Below, piece by piece: positions 33,848 to 43,063 of a stretch of DNA of 64,000 bases. A program made the position numbers and the translations under genes. Source of the DNA: Bradyrhizobium tropiciagri. Lineage in GTDB: Bacteria; Pseudomonadota; Alphaproteobacteria; Rhizobiales; Xanthobacteraceae. The stretch's first letter is position 1. Each line of letters starts with the position of its first letter. A model generated the notes under the pieces. The model was not told where the DNA came from. It ran no database searches and saw only the letters and a list, made by a program, of their open reading frames with translations. Where the stretch lies: assembly GCF_018130505.1 (NCBI RefSeq), contig NZ_JAFCKH010000005.1, forward strand, positions 310,001-374,000, written 5' to 3'.

Positions 33848-36385
33848 ATGTTCCGTGTATTTACGTGCATTTCCGGTGAGCATGACTGGCGGCTCGTTCT
33901 GCTCGCCGGGCTGGTCTGCTTTGCCGCCAGCGTCGTGGCCATCAACATCTTCCACCGCGCCATCGCATCGCAGGCGCGGTCGCGGCAGATCTGGATCGCG
34001 ATCGCGGGCGCTGCGATCGGCTACGGCATCTGGGCAACGCATTTCATCGCCATGCTCGCTTATGAGCCGGGTGTACCGACCGGATACAGCATTGCGCTGA
34101 CCGCGGTCTCGCTCGCCGTGGCGATGGTGCTGACCTCGTGCGGCCTCGGCTTCGCGGTCAGCGAGTCCGGCAGCCGCTGGCGCGCGCCGGTCGGCGGCGC
34201 GGTGATCGGAGCCGGCATCGCCAGCATGCACTATCTCGGCATGTGGGCGCTCGAAGTGCCGGGCCACGTGGTCTGGTCGATCGACCTCGTCGTCACCTCC
34301 ATCGTGCTCGGCATGCTGTTCGGCTACGCCGCGCTGGCGATCGCCGTGCGCCACCAGGGCCGGCGGATGTCATTGGCCGCGGCGCTGCTGCTGACGCTCG
34401 CGATCGTCTCGCACCATTTCACCGCGATGGGTGCGGTCGAGATCGTGCCGGATCCGCTGCGGGCCACCGATGCGCTGCAGCTCTCGCCCGCCTTCCTCGC
34501 GGTCGCGATCGCCGGCGTGGCGCTGTCGGTGCTCGGCATGAGCCTGGTCGGTGTGATGGCGGATCGCCGCCTGGCGCTGCGCACCAGCCGCTTCGAGGAG
34601 ATCATCAGCCAGCTCTCGCTGGCGCGCCAGCAGGTCGAGGCGTCGCAGCAGGAGCTCGAGCAGCAGCGGATGCGGCTCGATACCGCGATCAACCACATGG
34701 GCGAGGGGCTCTGCATGTTCGACGCGGACAAGCGCCTCGTCGTGTGCAACGAGCGCTACGCCCGCATCTACCGGCTGCCGCCCGAGCTGTTGCTGCCCGG
34801 CACGGCGCACCGCGAGATCATCCGGCACCGCATCGCCAACGGCATCCTCAAGGGCGACACCAGCGACACGACGACGACCCAGGTGCTCGCGACCTTGAAC
34901 GCACTACCGGCGGACGCCAGCAGCAGCCGTATCAATGAGCTTGCCGACGGCCGGCTGATCTGCGTCACGCGCGAGCCGATGGCCGGCGGCGGCTGGGTGG
35001 CGACGCATCGCGACGTCACCGAACAGCTGCGCTCCGAGGCCAAGATCACCCACATGGCGCAGCACGATGCGCTGACCGATCTGCCCAACCGCGTGCTGCT
35101 GAAAGAGCGGATGGAGCACGCGCTGTCGGTCACCCGGCGCGATGGGGCGAACCTCGCGGTGCTGATGCTCGATCTCGACCGCTTCAAGGAGATCAACGAC
35201 ACGCTCGGCCATCCGGCCGGCGACACGCTGTTGCAGGCGGTGGCGACGCGGCTGCGCCGCTGCGTCAGCGAGACGACGTTGATCGCGCGGCTCGGCGGCG
35301 ACGAGTTCGCGGTGATCGACTACGTCGCCGATCCGGTCGCCGATGCCGGCCAGCTTGCCGAGCGGATCAAGAAGGCGCTCAGCGACCCCGTCGATCTCGG
35401 TCATCACCGGGTGACCACCACGACCAGCATCGGCATCGCGATCGCGCCGCGCGACGGCGCCGATTCGGACGAGATCCTGCGAAGCGCGGATCTTGCGCTC
35501 TATTCGGCCAAGAGCTGCGGCCGCGGCACCTACCGCTTCTTCGAGCCCGAGCTCGATCGCCAGTTGCAGGCCCGCCGCAAGCTCGAGCGGGAGATGCGCA
35601 GCGCGCTCGCCAACGGCGAGTTCGAGCTGCACTATCAGCCCTTCATCAACGTCGAGAGCGGCGAGGCTTCCGGCTTCGAGGCGCTGCTGCGATGGCATCA
35701 TCCGCAGCGCGGCATGGTCTCGCCGGCGCAGTTCATCCCGCTGGCGGAGGAGACCGGCCTGATCGTGCCGCTCGGCGAATGGGTGCTGCTGACCGCCTGT
35801 GCCGAGGCGGCGAAATGGCCCGACGACGTCAAGATCGCGGTCAACCTGTCGCCCGCGCAGTTCAGGAGTCCGGAGCTGGTCCCGGTGGTCGTGCGCGCGC
35901 TGGCGAGCGCGGGTATCGCGCCGCACCGGCTCGAGCTCGAAGTCACCGAGACGGCGATCATTCACGACAGCGAGGCGGTGTTCACGGCGCTGAACCAGCT
36001 GCATGATCTCGGCGTCCGGATCGCGCTCGACGATTTCGGCACCGGCTACTCGTCGCTGAGCTTCCTGCAGAAGTTTCCGTTCGACAAGGTCAAGATCGAC
36101 CGCAGCTTCGTCTCCGAACTTTCCGGAGCGTCCGACGAGTCGCGCCGGATCGCGCGCGCGGTGGTTCGCTTCGCCGTCAGCCTCGGCAAGACCACGACGG
36201 CCGAAGGCGTCGAAACCAAGGAGCAGTTCGAGATTCTGCGCGCCGATGCCTGCGTCGAGGTGCAGGGCTTCCACTTCAGCCCGGCGGTGCAGAGCGAGAA
36301 GGTCGCGCAAATGATCGGCGGACGCACCCCGGCGCCGCGGCAACGTCCGCCTGTTCGTCACGCGCTGGCGGGTGCTGCGTCCTGA
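33848..36385 (+). CDS. MHYT-PAS-GGDEF-EAL cyclic di-GMP signalling protein
   Basis: 845 residues from ATG 33848. The N-terminal MHYT sensor has about seven TM helices and three repeats of its metal-binding motif: ATHFIAML, SMHYLGMWALE and SHHFTAMGAVE; MHYT is thought to sense O2, CO or NO through copper or heme. Then a coiled segment and PAS domain (INHMGEGLCMFDADKRLVVC), GGDEF with an intact RLGGDEF (about residue 483), and EAL with GFEALLRWHHP (about 610) and LDDFGTGYSSLSFL. Both output sites look active, so the protein may make and break cyclic di-GMP. It is a single gene. Confidence 0.96.
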   Translation: MFRVFTCISGEHDWRLVLLAGLVCFAASVVAINIFHRAIASQARSRQIWIAIAGAAIGYGIWATHFIAMLAYEPGVPTGYSIALTAVSLAVAMVLTSCGLGFAVSESGSRWRAPVGGAVIGAGIASMHYLGMWALEVPGHVVWSIDLVVTSIVLGMLFGYAALAIAVRHQGRRMSLAAALLLTLAIVSHHFTAMGAVEIVPDPLRATDALQLSPAFLAVAIAGVALSVLGMSLVGVMADRRLALRTSRFEEIISQLSLARQQVEASQQELEQQRMRLDTAINHMGEGLCMFDADKRLVVCNERYARIYRLPPELLLPGTAHREIIRHRIANGILKGDTSDTTTTQVLATLNALPADASSSRINELADGRLICVTREPMAGGGWVATHRDVTEQLRSEAKITHMAQHDALTDLPNRVLLKERMEHALSVTRRDGANLAVLMLDLDRFKEINDTLGHPAGDTLLQAVATRLRRCVSETTLIARLGGDEFAVIDYVADPVADAGQLAERIKKALSDPVDLGHHRVTTTTSIGIAIAPRDGADSDEILRSADLALYSAKSCGRGTYRFFEPELDRQLQARRKLEREMRSALANGEFELHYQPFINVESGEASGFEALLRWHHPQRGMVSPAQFIPLAEETGLIVPLGEWVLLTACAEAAKWPDDVKIAVNLSPAQFRSPELVPVVVRALASAGIAPHRLELEVTETAIIHDSEAVFTALNQLHDLGVRIALDDFGTGYSSLSFLQKFPFDKVKIDRSFVSELSGASDESRRIARAVVRFAVSLGKTTTAEGVETKEQFEILRADACVEVQGFHFSPAVQSEKVAQMIGGRTPAPRQRPPVRHALAGAAS

Positions 36386-36588
36386 CCGAATCCGACATGT
36401 GAGGCGTAAGGCCGCAGCGCACCGCTCGAAGCGAATTTCGCGCGGCCTGCAAAGCGTTTTTCGCAACCGTTAGAATCCCTCTAAAGCAAGCCCTTGCCGC
36501 CATCGCCTTGACTTGGCAACCACCTCCGCTTCCTTCACTCGTGTGCTTGCGCGATGGCTTTCGCGCATGATCGTCAACGGAGGGGAAA

Positions 36589-36873
36589 ATGCGCGTGAAA
36601 GTCATTCGGAGTGTCGTGCTTGCAGTGTCGGTTGTTGGCTTGAGCGGATCGGCGGCGCTTGCCGACGGCTTCAAGAACTGCACCAAGCTCGACAAGGCCT
36701 CGTGGAAGCCGGCGAGCGACGCCGAAGCCAAGGCCAAGGCGGCCGGCTATGAGGTTCGCCGCTCGAAGATCGAGGGCTCCTGCTACGAGGTGTACGGCGT
36801 CAAGGAAGGCAAGCTCTACGAGCTGTTCTACAGCCCCGAGGATCTCAGCCTGAAGCATACGATCGCCAAGTGA
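36589..36873 (+). CDS. Periplasmic PepSY-like protein
   Basis: 94 residues with a signal peptide (ends GSAALA-DG, about residue 25). The mature part, ASWKPASDAEAKAKAAGYEV ... EGSCYEVYGVKEGKLYELFY, matches the small PepSY_2-type proteins. GGAGGG lies just before the ATG. Such proteins often sit beside b-type cytochromes, as here (cytochrome b561 52 bp downstream); the biochemical role is not known. Confidence 0.85.
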   Translation: MRVKVIRSVVLAVSVVGLSGSAALADGFKNCTKLDKASWKPASDAEAKAKAAGYEVRRSKIEGSCYEVYGVKEGKLYELFYSPEDLSLKHTIAK

Positions 36874-36874
36874 C

Positions 36875-36888
36875 CGATCACGTGATCG
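36875..36888. promoter_or_regulatory. Perfect 14-bp palindrome between PepSY and cytochrome b genes
   Basis: CGATCACGTGATCG lies within two bases of the PepSY stop codon. It may be an operator for the cytochrome gene or simple chance. Confidence 0.3.
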
Positions 36889-36924
36889 ATCAAGTGATTC
36901 ACCAAGCGACTGGTCGTCAGTGAA

Positions 36925-37524
36925 TTGAGTCCGATGGACCAGGCAGTGCCAGGAACACGCGCTGCGGCCGGACGCGAGTCCGCGCAGCGCGCCGCGCCGC
37001 TGACGGTGCAGGTCTGGGACCTGCCGCTGCGGCTCTGGCACTGGCTGCTCGCCATCCTCGTGCTGGTGGCGTGGTTCACGCCCAGCACCTACGACCGGAC
37101 CCACAGGATCGCCGGCTACGCGGTGATCGCCCTGCTGATGTTTCGGCTGGCGTGGGGCTTTGGCGGCACGCGCTATTCGCAGTTCAGGATGGTCGGCGTC
37201 AGGCTGCGCGCCGCGCCGCGCTACGTCTGGAATCTGCGCCGCGGCATCACCGGGCGCTATATCGGGCTCAATCCTGCCGGCACCGCGATGCTGGTGGCAC
37301 TGCTGCTCTCGCTGGCCGTCTCGGTGACCACGGGTGCGATGTCGGTGACGACGACCTTCTTCGGCGTCTGGTGGGTCGAAGACACCCACGCCTATTCATC
37401 TGACGCCGTGATGATCCTCGTCGTGCTGCACGTGCTTGGCGTCGTCGCGATGGGGCTGCTGCAGCGGCAGAATCTGGTGCGCTCGATGCTGACCGGGCGC
37501 AAGCAGATTCGCAGCGGCCACTGA
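36925..37524 (+). CDS. Cytochrome b561-like diheme membrane protein
   Basis: 199 residues from GTG/ATG at 36925 to 36934. Four TM helices with likely heme-ligand His in LRLWHWLLAIL, RTHRIAGYAV, EDTHAYSSDA and VVLHVLGVVAMG. This is the layout of the cytochrome b561/Ni-Fe hydrogenase b-subunit family, which moves electrons between the quinone pool and a periplasmic partner. The PepSY-like gene directly upstream is a common partner. It converges on the LON-domain gene with a 9-bp gap. Confidence 0.9.
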   Translation: MSPMDQAVPGTRAAAGRESAQRAAPLTVQVWDLPLRLWHWLLAILVLVAWFTPSTYDRTHRIAGYAVIALLMFRLAWGFGGTRYSQFRMVGVRLRAAPRYVWNLRRGITGRYIGLNPAGTAMLVALLLSLAVSVTTGAMSVTTTFFGVWWVEDTHAYSSDAVMILVVLHVLGVVAMGLLQRQNLVRSMLTGRKQIRSGH

Positions 37525-37533
37525 AGGCCGGGT

Positions 37534-38208
37534 TTACTGCACCGGCGGATCGCCGCTGGTGCGCTTCTTGGCGAGATCCATCTCGGTGATCGCGATCAGG
37601 ATTTCCGCCCGGGTCTTGAGGTCGGGCGCTTCGAGCATCGCCTGCTTTTCCGCCGCGCCATAGGGCGACATCATCGCGAGCGCATTGACCAGCGCCTCGT
37701 TGGGCGCGGCCTCGATGCCCTCCCAGTCGACCTTCAGATTGTTCACCTTGAGGAAATCGGCGAGCACCTCGAGCAGCGACTTGCGGTCGACCGCGTCCTC
37801 GCCCTTGCGCGCGGTGAAATCGCCGCTGAAGGAGAAGAAGTCGACCCTGCACTGGCGATACGGCGTCGAGACCGTGAGCTCCTCGACCACCTTGAAGCGC
37901 GAGACGCCGGTGAGTTCGAGGATGTAGCGGCCGTCGCCGGACTCGGCGAGCTGGGTGATGCGGCCGACGCAGCCGATGCGGAACAGCACCGGCGCCGCCG
38001 ATTTCGGCGAATGCGCCACGTCGGGCTGGATCATCCCGATCAGACGGTGGCCGTCGCGCAGCGCATCGTCGACCATCGCCAGATAGCGCGGCTCGAAGAT
38101 GTTGAGCGGCATCTGGCCGCGCGGCAGCAGCAGTGCGCCGGGCAGCGGAAACACCGGGATCACTTCCGGAAGCTCGGCAGGCCCGCGGTATTCGGCATTG
38201 ATCGGCAT
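37534..38208 (-). CDS. LON substrate-binding-domain protein
   Basis: 224 residues from ATG 38208. It contains only the N-terminal LON domain (IPVFPLPGALLLPRGQMPLNIFEPRYLAMV named by its ends; LIGMIQPD; ELTGVSRFKV) and has no ATPase or protease part. The normal length of this stand-alone family is 200-230. Its role is unproven; it probably binds unfolded proteins or peptides. It lies 96 bp downstream of CnoX on the same strand, a conserved pair in Rhizobiales, which fits proteostasis. Confidence 0.92.
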   Translation of the reverse strand: MPINAEYRGPAELPEVIPVFPLPGALLLPRGQMPLNIFEPRYLAMVDDALRDGHRLIGMIQPDVAHSPKSAAPVLFRIGCVGRITQLAESGDGRYILELTGVSRFKVVEELTVSTPYRQCRVDFFSFSGDFTARKGEDAVDRKSLLEVLADFLKVNNLKVDWEGIEAAPNEALVNALAMMSPYGAAEKQAMLEAPDLKTRAEILIAITEMDLAKKRTSGDPPVQ

Positions 38209-38304
38209 TTGCAGTCCCGCTGCTGTTACCGGCGCATCCCGGGCATGATCCGGAAAAGCAGGATCATGCCTGGACAATATCGCAAAGCGCGGCGTTGTCG
38301 CGCT

Positions 38305-39225
38305 TCAGGAGAACAGGATCGTCGACAGCCGCTTGCGCCCGTCGACGGTCGCCTCGTCGGTGCCGCCCCACGCTTCGAAGAACTGCACCAGCTGCCTGCG
38401 CGCGCCGTCGTCGTTCCACTTGCGATCGCGCTTGACGATGGCGAGCAGCTGCTCGGTCGCTTCAGTGCGGTTGCCCATCGCATTCAGCGCCGTGGCGAGA
38501 TCGAACCGCGCCTGATGATCGAGCGGGTTTGCGGCGACTTTCTGTTCGAGCTCGGCAACCGGGCCGACCGACTGCGCCTGCTCGGCGAGATCGATCATGG
38601 CCTGCGCGGCCTTGACCGCGGCGTCGTTGCGCTTGGATTCGGGCACCATCGCCAGCGTCTGCTTGGCCTGCTCGACCGCGCCGGTCGTGACGTAGCACTT
38701 GGCGAGACCGGCGAGCGCGGCGATGTTGGTGGCGTCGTGCGCCAGCACCTCGGCATAGATCTGCGCAGCCGCGCCGGCGTCGCCTTCGGCGAGCACGGCC
38801 TCGGCCTCCTTGAGGATCTCCGTGAGGTCGGGCTCGCCGGCGGCGGGCACGCCCTTGGTGATCTTCTCGATGAAGGCGTTGACCTGGCTCTCCGGCACCG
38901 CGCCCATGAAGCCGTCGGCCGGCTGGCCGTTGACGAAGGCGATCACGGCCGGAATCGACTGGATACCCATCTGGCCTGGGATCTGCGGATGCTCGTCGAT
39001 GTTCATCTTGACCAGCTTGACCCGACCCTTGGCGTTGCGGACCGCCTTTTCCAGGATCGGCGTCAGCTGACGGCACGGCCCGCACCAGGGCGCCCAGAAA
39101 TCGATCATGACCGGTTGGCGGCGCGATTCCTCGATGACGTCCTTGACGAAGGTCTGGGTCGTCGTCTCCTTGATCAGATCGGGCGCTGCCTGAGGCGTGG
39201 GGCCGCCTTGCTCCATTATCGTCAC
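38305..39225 (-). CDS. Thioredoxin-TPR chaperone CnoX (YbbN-like)
   Basis: 306 residues from ATG 39225 (39216 also possible). The N-terminal thioredoxin domain carries a complete WAPWCGPCRQ (Cys48, Cys51), unlike E. coli CnoX whose motif is SQHC, so it may have real redox activity. The C-terminal half is a TPR-like helical region (VLAHDATNIAALAGLAKCYV, FDLATALNAMGNRTEATEQL). CnoX protects proteins from irreversible oxidation and hands them to GroEL or DnaK. It is followed by the LON-domain protein. Confidence 0.93.
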   Translation of the reverse strand: MTIMEQGGPTPQAAPDLIKETTTQTFVKDVIEESRRQPVMIDFWAPWCGPCRQLTPILEKAVRNAKGRVKLVKMNIDEHPQIPGQMGIQSIPAVIAFVNGQPADGFMGAVPESQVNAFIEKITKGVPAAGEPDLTEILKEAEAVLAEGDAGAAAQIYAEVLAHDATNIAALAGLAKCYVTTGAVEQAKQTLAMVPESKRNDAAVKAAQAMIDLAEQAQSVGPVAELEQKVAANPLDHQARFDLATALNAMGNRTEATEQLLAIVKRDRKWNDDGARRQLVQFFEAWGGTDEATVDGRKRLSTILFS

Positions 39226-39708
39226 GTTGTCCTCGCCTGGTCTTGACGCATGAGGTCGGAAGGAAATCTGGGGCGCGTTCTAGCACGCTCCGCCCGGCCG
39301 GTTCAGCCGTTCTGTCAGGCTAAATGGCGGTCAGCCAGCAAAATTCAATCGTTTCGATCCATCCCCGTTCCATCGGAGATCGGGTGGATCGCCCCGCCGC
39401 GCCGCCGCGCGCCGATGGCCAAGGCCTATTGCAGCACGCCCCCCCTGCCGCGGCGAACTGACCCGGACGCTGACCGGCTGGTTCGAGACCTGTCTCGAAT
39501 CGCCCGGGATGCGATGGCCGTCTGAGGCCGGTTCCAGCGTTCCAGGCGAAGAAATTTTCAAATCGCCTTGTTTGGGACCGATTCGAGCATAATTTTTAAG
39601 CGATTCAGGCTATTTCGTCGGGTCCGGACCGTGCTCTTGTGTTGCATTCACGGTCCGCATTTGGCATAGGACTGCCGTTGCCGGCGAGCGATCGCCGCCA
39701 TCTCGGAT
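39226..39708. other. Gap before tRNA-Gly, no gene supported
   Basis: 483 bp. A 91-codon ORF at 39250-39525 is rich in Pro/Arg and looks like an accident of high GC. The only structure I see is an 18-bp palindrome TTCGAGAC-CT-GTCTCGAA at 39482-39499. The tRNA promoter should lie in the AT-richer stretch at about 39580-39680. Confidence 0.6.
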
Positions 39709-39783
<75 letters not shown>

Positions 39784-39815
39784 GATTTCTCGCTGACCGA
39801 GCTGACAGCCTGATG

Positions 39816-39845
39816 AAGCCCGCTCCCCGGACGCGGGCTTTTTAT
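39816..39845 (+). terminator. Rho-independent terminator after tRNA-Gly
   Basis: AAGCCCGC pairs with GCGGGCTT (39816-39823 with 39833-39840), then TTTATTT. It lies 33 bp after the tRNA. Confidence 0.88.
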
Positions 39846-40070
39846 TTGCCGGCCCCTCGACGCAAGCAAGCCCGCGACGCGTCGGCGCGGCCTTCGAACC
39901 GACCCTCTTCCGTCACGAGCAACCTCCGCGAGTTGAAATGCCGCACGGCACGTTCGTTAACCGTCAGGCCAGCCGTTCGTAAAACTGATAGAAAACTATG
40001 TTGCTGTCAGCGTTGAACGCAGGCACGAAGCGGCCGCCTTTGCCGTGGCGATACGGCAAGCAGTACGAGC

Positions 40071-40745
40071 ATGTCAGTCAGTTGGACGCCAGACCCCGGT
40101 TTGTATCGACGCCTGGCGCGCTGGGGCATCGTCGTGTCGGCCGTGCTCGCGGCCGGCTGGTCGATTACTCCGGCCGCCGCGCAGCTGATGTCGGGCGACT
40201 CGGCCTACGCGTCGGCTCCGACCGCGAACTTCTTCGCCATGCCGAGCTTCGAGCCCGCGGAGCAACAGCAACCGCGCACCCGGGTCTACATCACGACGCG
40301 GTCGCATCCGGGAGGCGGGCGTCACTTCTGCGTCCGCACCTGCGACGGTCGTTACTTCCCGCTGCCGCAGGCCGATGAGACGGCGAGCAAGACCTGCGAG
40401 GCCGTCTGCCCGGGCGCCGAGACCAGGCTGTACTCGGGCTCCGATATCGAGAGCGCGCGAAGCGAGCAGGGCGAGACCTACAAGACGCTGGCGAACGCAT
40501 TCCGTTTCCAGCGTGAGATCGTGCCGCAATGCTCATGCCGCTCCGACGCGGCGGCCGGCCTTGCCGCGATCTCGATCGAGGACGACATGACGCTGCGCAC
40601 CGGCGACATCGTCGCCGCCAATGACGGCTTCAAGATCGTCGCGGTGTCCGAGCGGCAGTCCGGCGCCCGGCGCAGCATCCTGTTCAGGCCGCTGTCCAGC
40701 GCCAAGGTGCAGGCGCTCGGCCTCTCGCGCATCTCATCCCGCTAG
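40071..40745 (+). CDS. Exported DUF2865-domain protein
   Basis: 224 residues. A signal sequence or N-terminal anchor (about 17-37, ending TPAAAQ) is followed by the alphaproteobacterial DUF2865 pattern: RHFCVRTCDGRYFPL, CEAVCPGAETRLYSGSDIES and a late CSCR, with Cys that could form disulfides. The function of the family is unknown. No operon partner is apparent; the next gene starts 264 bp later. Confidence 0.88.
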   Translation: MSVSWTPDPGLYRRLARWGIVVSAVLAAGWSITPAAAQLMSGDSAYASAPTANFFAMPSFEPAEQQQPRTRVYITTRSHPGGGRHFCVRTCDGRYFPLPQADETASKTCEAVCPGAETRLYSGSDIESARSEQGETYKTLANAFRFQREIVPQCSCRSDAAAGLAAISIEDDMTLRTGDIVAANDGFKIVAVSERQSGARRSILFRPLSSAKVQALGLSRISSR

Positions 40746-41009
40746 ACCTTGCAGCACCGAGCGTTCGCTTCGCGCGAATATTGCGCTGCAGCGCGCGCGA
40801 CGACAATGTTCTGAAACGGACTTGCCACGAAGCGTGCATTCAACTTGTCTTGACCGCAACGCAGCACAACTGCCCTGCACTTCTCAGCCTCGTCGAATGT
40901 GCTACCATTTTGCCGTCTGACTACCTCACAGACCGCCACCATCATCTCTCAGGGCGTTCAAAATCAATAACAGCGCAGGCTGCAACGGCTTGCATAGGGG
41001 AGTGACGCG

Positions 41010-42287
41010 ATGAAATCGGCTTTCAATCGATCATTAATTGCGCTTGCGGCGATCGCGCTTTTAGCGGGGACTGGCATTGCCAGTGCGCAGCAACAGGGAG
41101 ACAAGGGCCGGGCGCTGAAGAAATACGAATCCGGCACCAAGGAATTCTGGACCCATCCGCCGGATGACTGGTTCCTGGGCGACGAGACCGAGGCGCAGAA
41201 GGGTCTTGCGCCGCCGTCCGGCCCGCCGACCGGCGCCTCCGACGCCGAGCTCGCGGCGATGATGAAGAAGATCAAGCTGCCGCCGGGCTTCAAGATCGAG
41301 GTCTATGCCTCGAACGTCCTCGCCGCGCGGCAGATGGCCTGGGGCGACAAGGGCACGCTGTTCGTCGGCTCGTTCGGCCTCGGCAACGTCTATGCGATCA
41401 AGGACAATGGCGGCAAGAAGGAGGTCAAGACCATCCTCAAGGGCCTCAACATGCCGACCGGGCTCGCCTTCAAGGACGGCGCGCTCTATGTCATCGCGGT
41501 CGACAAGCTGATCCGCTACGACAATGCCGAAGCCAATCTCGACAATCTCGGCAGCGGCAAGGTGGTATATGACGACATGCCGTCCTACGCGGCGCATGGC
41601 TGGAAATACATCGCCGTCGACAAGGAAGGCTGGTTCTTCATCCCGTTCGGCCCGCCCTTCAACATCGGCGTTCCGCCGACCTCGGTGTCGCAGATCCGCC
41701 GCGTCGATCCGAAGACCGGCAATGCGGAGATCTGGGCGCTCGGCGTGCGCAACTCGGTCGGCGGCGACGTCGATCCGCGCACCGGCAAGTATTGGTTCAC
41801 CGAGAACGCGCGCGACTGGATCAGCGACGATCTGCCGAGTGACAAGCTCAACATGATCTCGAAGATCGGCGAGCATTTCGGCTATCCCTACTGCCACCAG
41901 GGCAACCTGCCGGACGACAAGTTCGCGATGGGTCACAAGTGCTCGGAGTTCACCCCGCCGGTGTTCAATCTCGGCGCCCACGTGGCCCCGCTCGGCATGA
42001 AGTTCTATACCGGCAACCAATTCCCGGCCGAGTACAAGAACAGCATCCTGATCGCCGAGCACGGCTCCTGGAACCGGCACAAGTACCAGGGCGGCCGCAT
42101 CGTCCGCATCACCGCGAGCCCCGAGGGCAAGAACGCCAAGCAGGAGATCTTCGCCTCCGGCTGGATCGAGGGTGACCAGGGCTATCTCGGCCGTCCCGCC
42201 GACATCGTGCTCGACAAGGACGGCTCGATCCTCGTCGCCGACGACTGGGCCGGTGCGATCTATCGCATCAGCTACAGCAAGAAGTAA
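41010..42287 (+). CDS. Periplasmic L-sorbosone dehydrogenase-like beta-propeller protein
   Basis: 425 residues with a signal peptide (ends GIASAQ, about residue 26). The rest is a six-bladed propeller of the soluble glucose/sorbosone dehydrogenase (GSDH) superfamily: KIKLPPGFKIEVYASNV, LNMPTGLAFKDGALYVI, RVDPKTGNAEIWALGVRNSVG, IAEHGSWNRHKYQGGRI and PADIVLDKDGSILVADDWAGAIYRI. Members that are active use PQQ. A diheme cytochrome c follows in the same direction and would be a natural electron acceptor. Substrate uncertain. Confidence 0.9.
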   Translation: MKSAFNRSLIALAAIALLAGTGIASAQQQGDKGRALKKYESGTKEFWTHPPDDWFLGDETEAQKGLAPPSGPPTGASDAELAAMMKKIKLPPGFKIEVYASNVLAARQMAWGDKGTLFVGSFGLGNVYAIKDNGGKKEVKTILKGLNMPTGLAFKDGALYVIAVDKLIRYDNAEANLDNLGSGKVVYDDMPSYAAHGWKYIAVDKEGWFFIPFGPPFNIGVPPTSVSQIRRVDPKTGNAEIWALGVRNSVGGDVDPRTGKYWFTENARDWISDDLPSDKLNMISKIGEHFGYPYCHQGNLPDDKFAMGHKCSEFTPPVFNLGAHVAPLGMKFYTGNQFPAEYKNSILIAEHGSWNRHKYQGGRIVRITASPEGKNAKQEIFASGWIEGDQGYLGRPADIVLDKDGSILVADDWAGAIYRISYSKK

Positions 42288-42371
42288 CGGTTGAACTGCT
42301 GCGGGGCTGCGGTGGCCGATCTGGCAATCGCAGCCCCGTTCACGTGGTTATGTCCGCAATCGGAACAGATT

Positions 42372-42457
42372 CGTCATGCCCGGACTTGATCCGGGCATCC
42401 ATCCAAACAAGAACATGATCAAGCGCGATGGATTGCCGGGTCGAGCCCGGCAATGAC
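42372..42457. repeat. CGTCAT-ended palindromic repeat (GCCCGGACTTGATCC subfamily)
   Basis: CGTCATGCCCGGACTTGATCC and GGCATCCATCC on the left; GGATTGCCGGGTC and CCCGGCAATGAC on the right. It lies between the sorbosone-dehydrogenase-like gene and the cytochrome gene. Confidence 0.83.
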
Positions 42458-42474
42458 AGCCGGAGAAACTGACT

Positions 42475-43056
42475 ATGCGTGTTTTGTCCCTCGGAATTCT
42501 GGTTGCATCGACGATTGCGATGACACCCTTTGCCCATGCGGCAGACATCGCCGCCGGCAAGGAGAAGGCCGAGATGTGCATCGGCTGCCATGGCGAGAAC
42601 GGCATCTCGCAGATGGAGAACATCCCCTCGCTCGCCGGCCAGCTCGATCAGTTCGTGCAGTGGCAGCTGGTGTTCTTCCGCGCCGGTGCGCGCAAGAACG
42701 AGCAGATGCAGCCGATCGTGGAGCAGCTCAGCAATGAGGACATCCGCAATCTCGGGGCCTATTTCGCATCGCTGCCGCCGTTCAAGGGCGCCAAGGACGA
42801 CAATCCGGAGCTGTCCGAAAAGGGCAAGCAGGCCGCCGCGGGGCGGCGCTGCGCCTCATGTCACACCGATACCTATGTCGGCACCAAGGCGGTCGCCCGC
42901 ATCGCCGGCCAGCGCGAGGAATATCTCGTCAAGGCGCTGCACGATTACAAGTCAGGCGCCCGCTCCGGCGGCGCCCAGGCCGCGATGGCCGACGTGGCCT
43001 ATCCCTTGAGCGACGAGGAGATCACCGCCCTCGCGCATTATTTGTCGCATCTGTGA
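42475..43056 (+). CDS. Diheme cytochrome c (class I tandem)
   Basis: 193 residues with a signal peptide (ends FAHAAD, about residue 23). Two heme-binding motifs: CIGCH at 35-39 and CASCH at 126-130. Possible distal Met ligands occur after each. This is the cytochrome c4-like layout, a periplasmic electron carrier. It is 187 bp after the sorbosone-dehydrogenase-like gene, with a palindromic repeat between, so co-transcription is plausible but not assured. Confidence 0.93.
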   Translation: MRVLSLGILVASTIAMTPFAHAADIAAGKEKAEMCIGCHGENGISQMENIPSLAGQLDQFVQWQLVFFRAGARKNEQMQPIVEQLSNEDIRNLGAYFASLPPFKGAKDDNPELSEKGKQAAAGRRCASCHTDTYVGTKAVARIAGQREEYLVKALHDYKSGARSGGAQAAMADVAYPLSDEEITALAHYLSHL

Positions 43057-43063
43057 GAGATCC

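Noticed and set aside
39250-39525. 91-codon ORF before tRNA-Gly
   Set aside because: Pro/Arg-rich, no ribosome site, no recognisable family; most likely non-coding.
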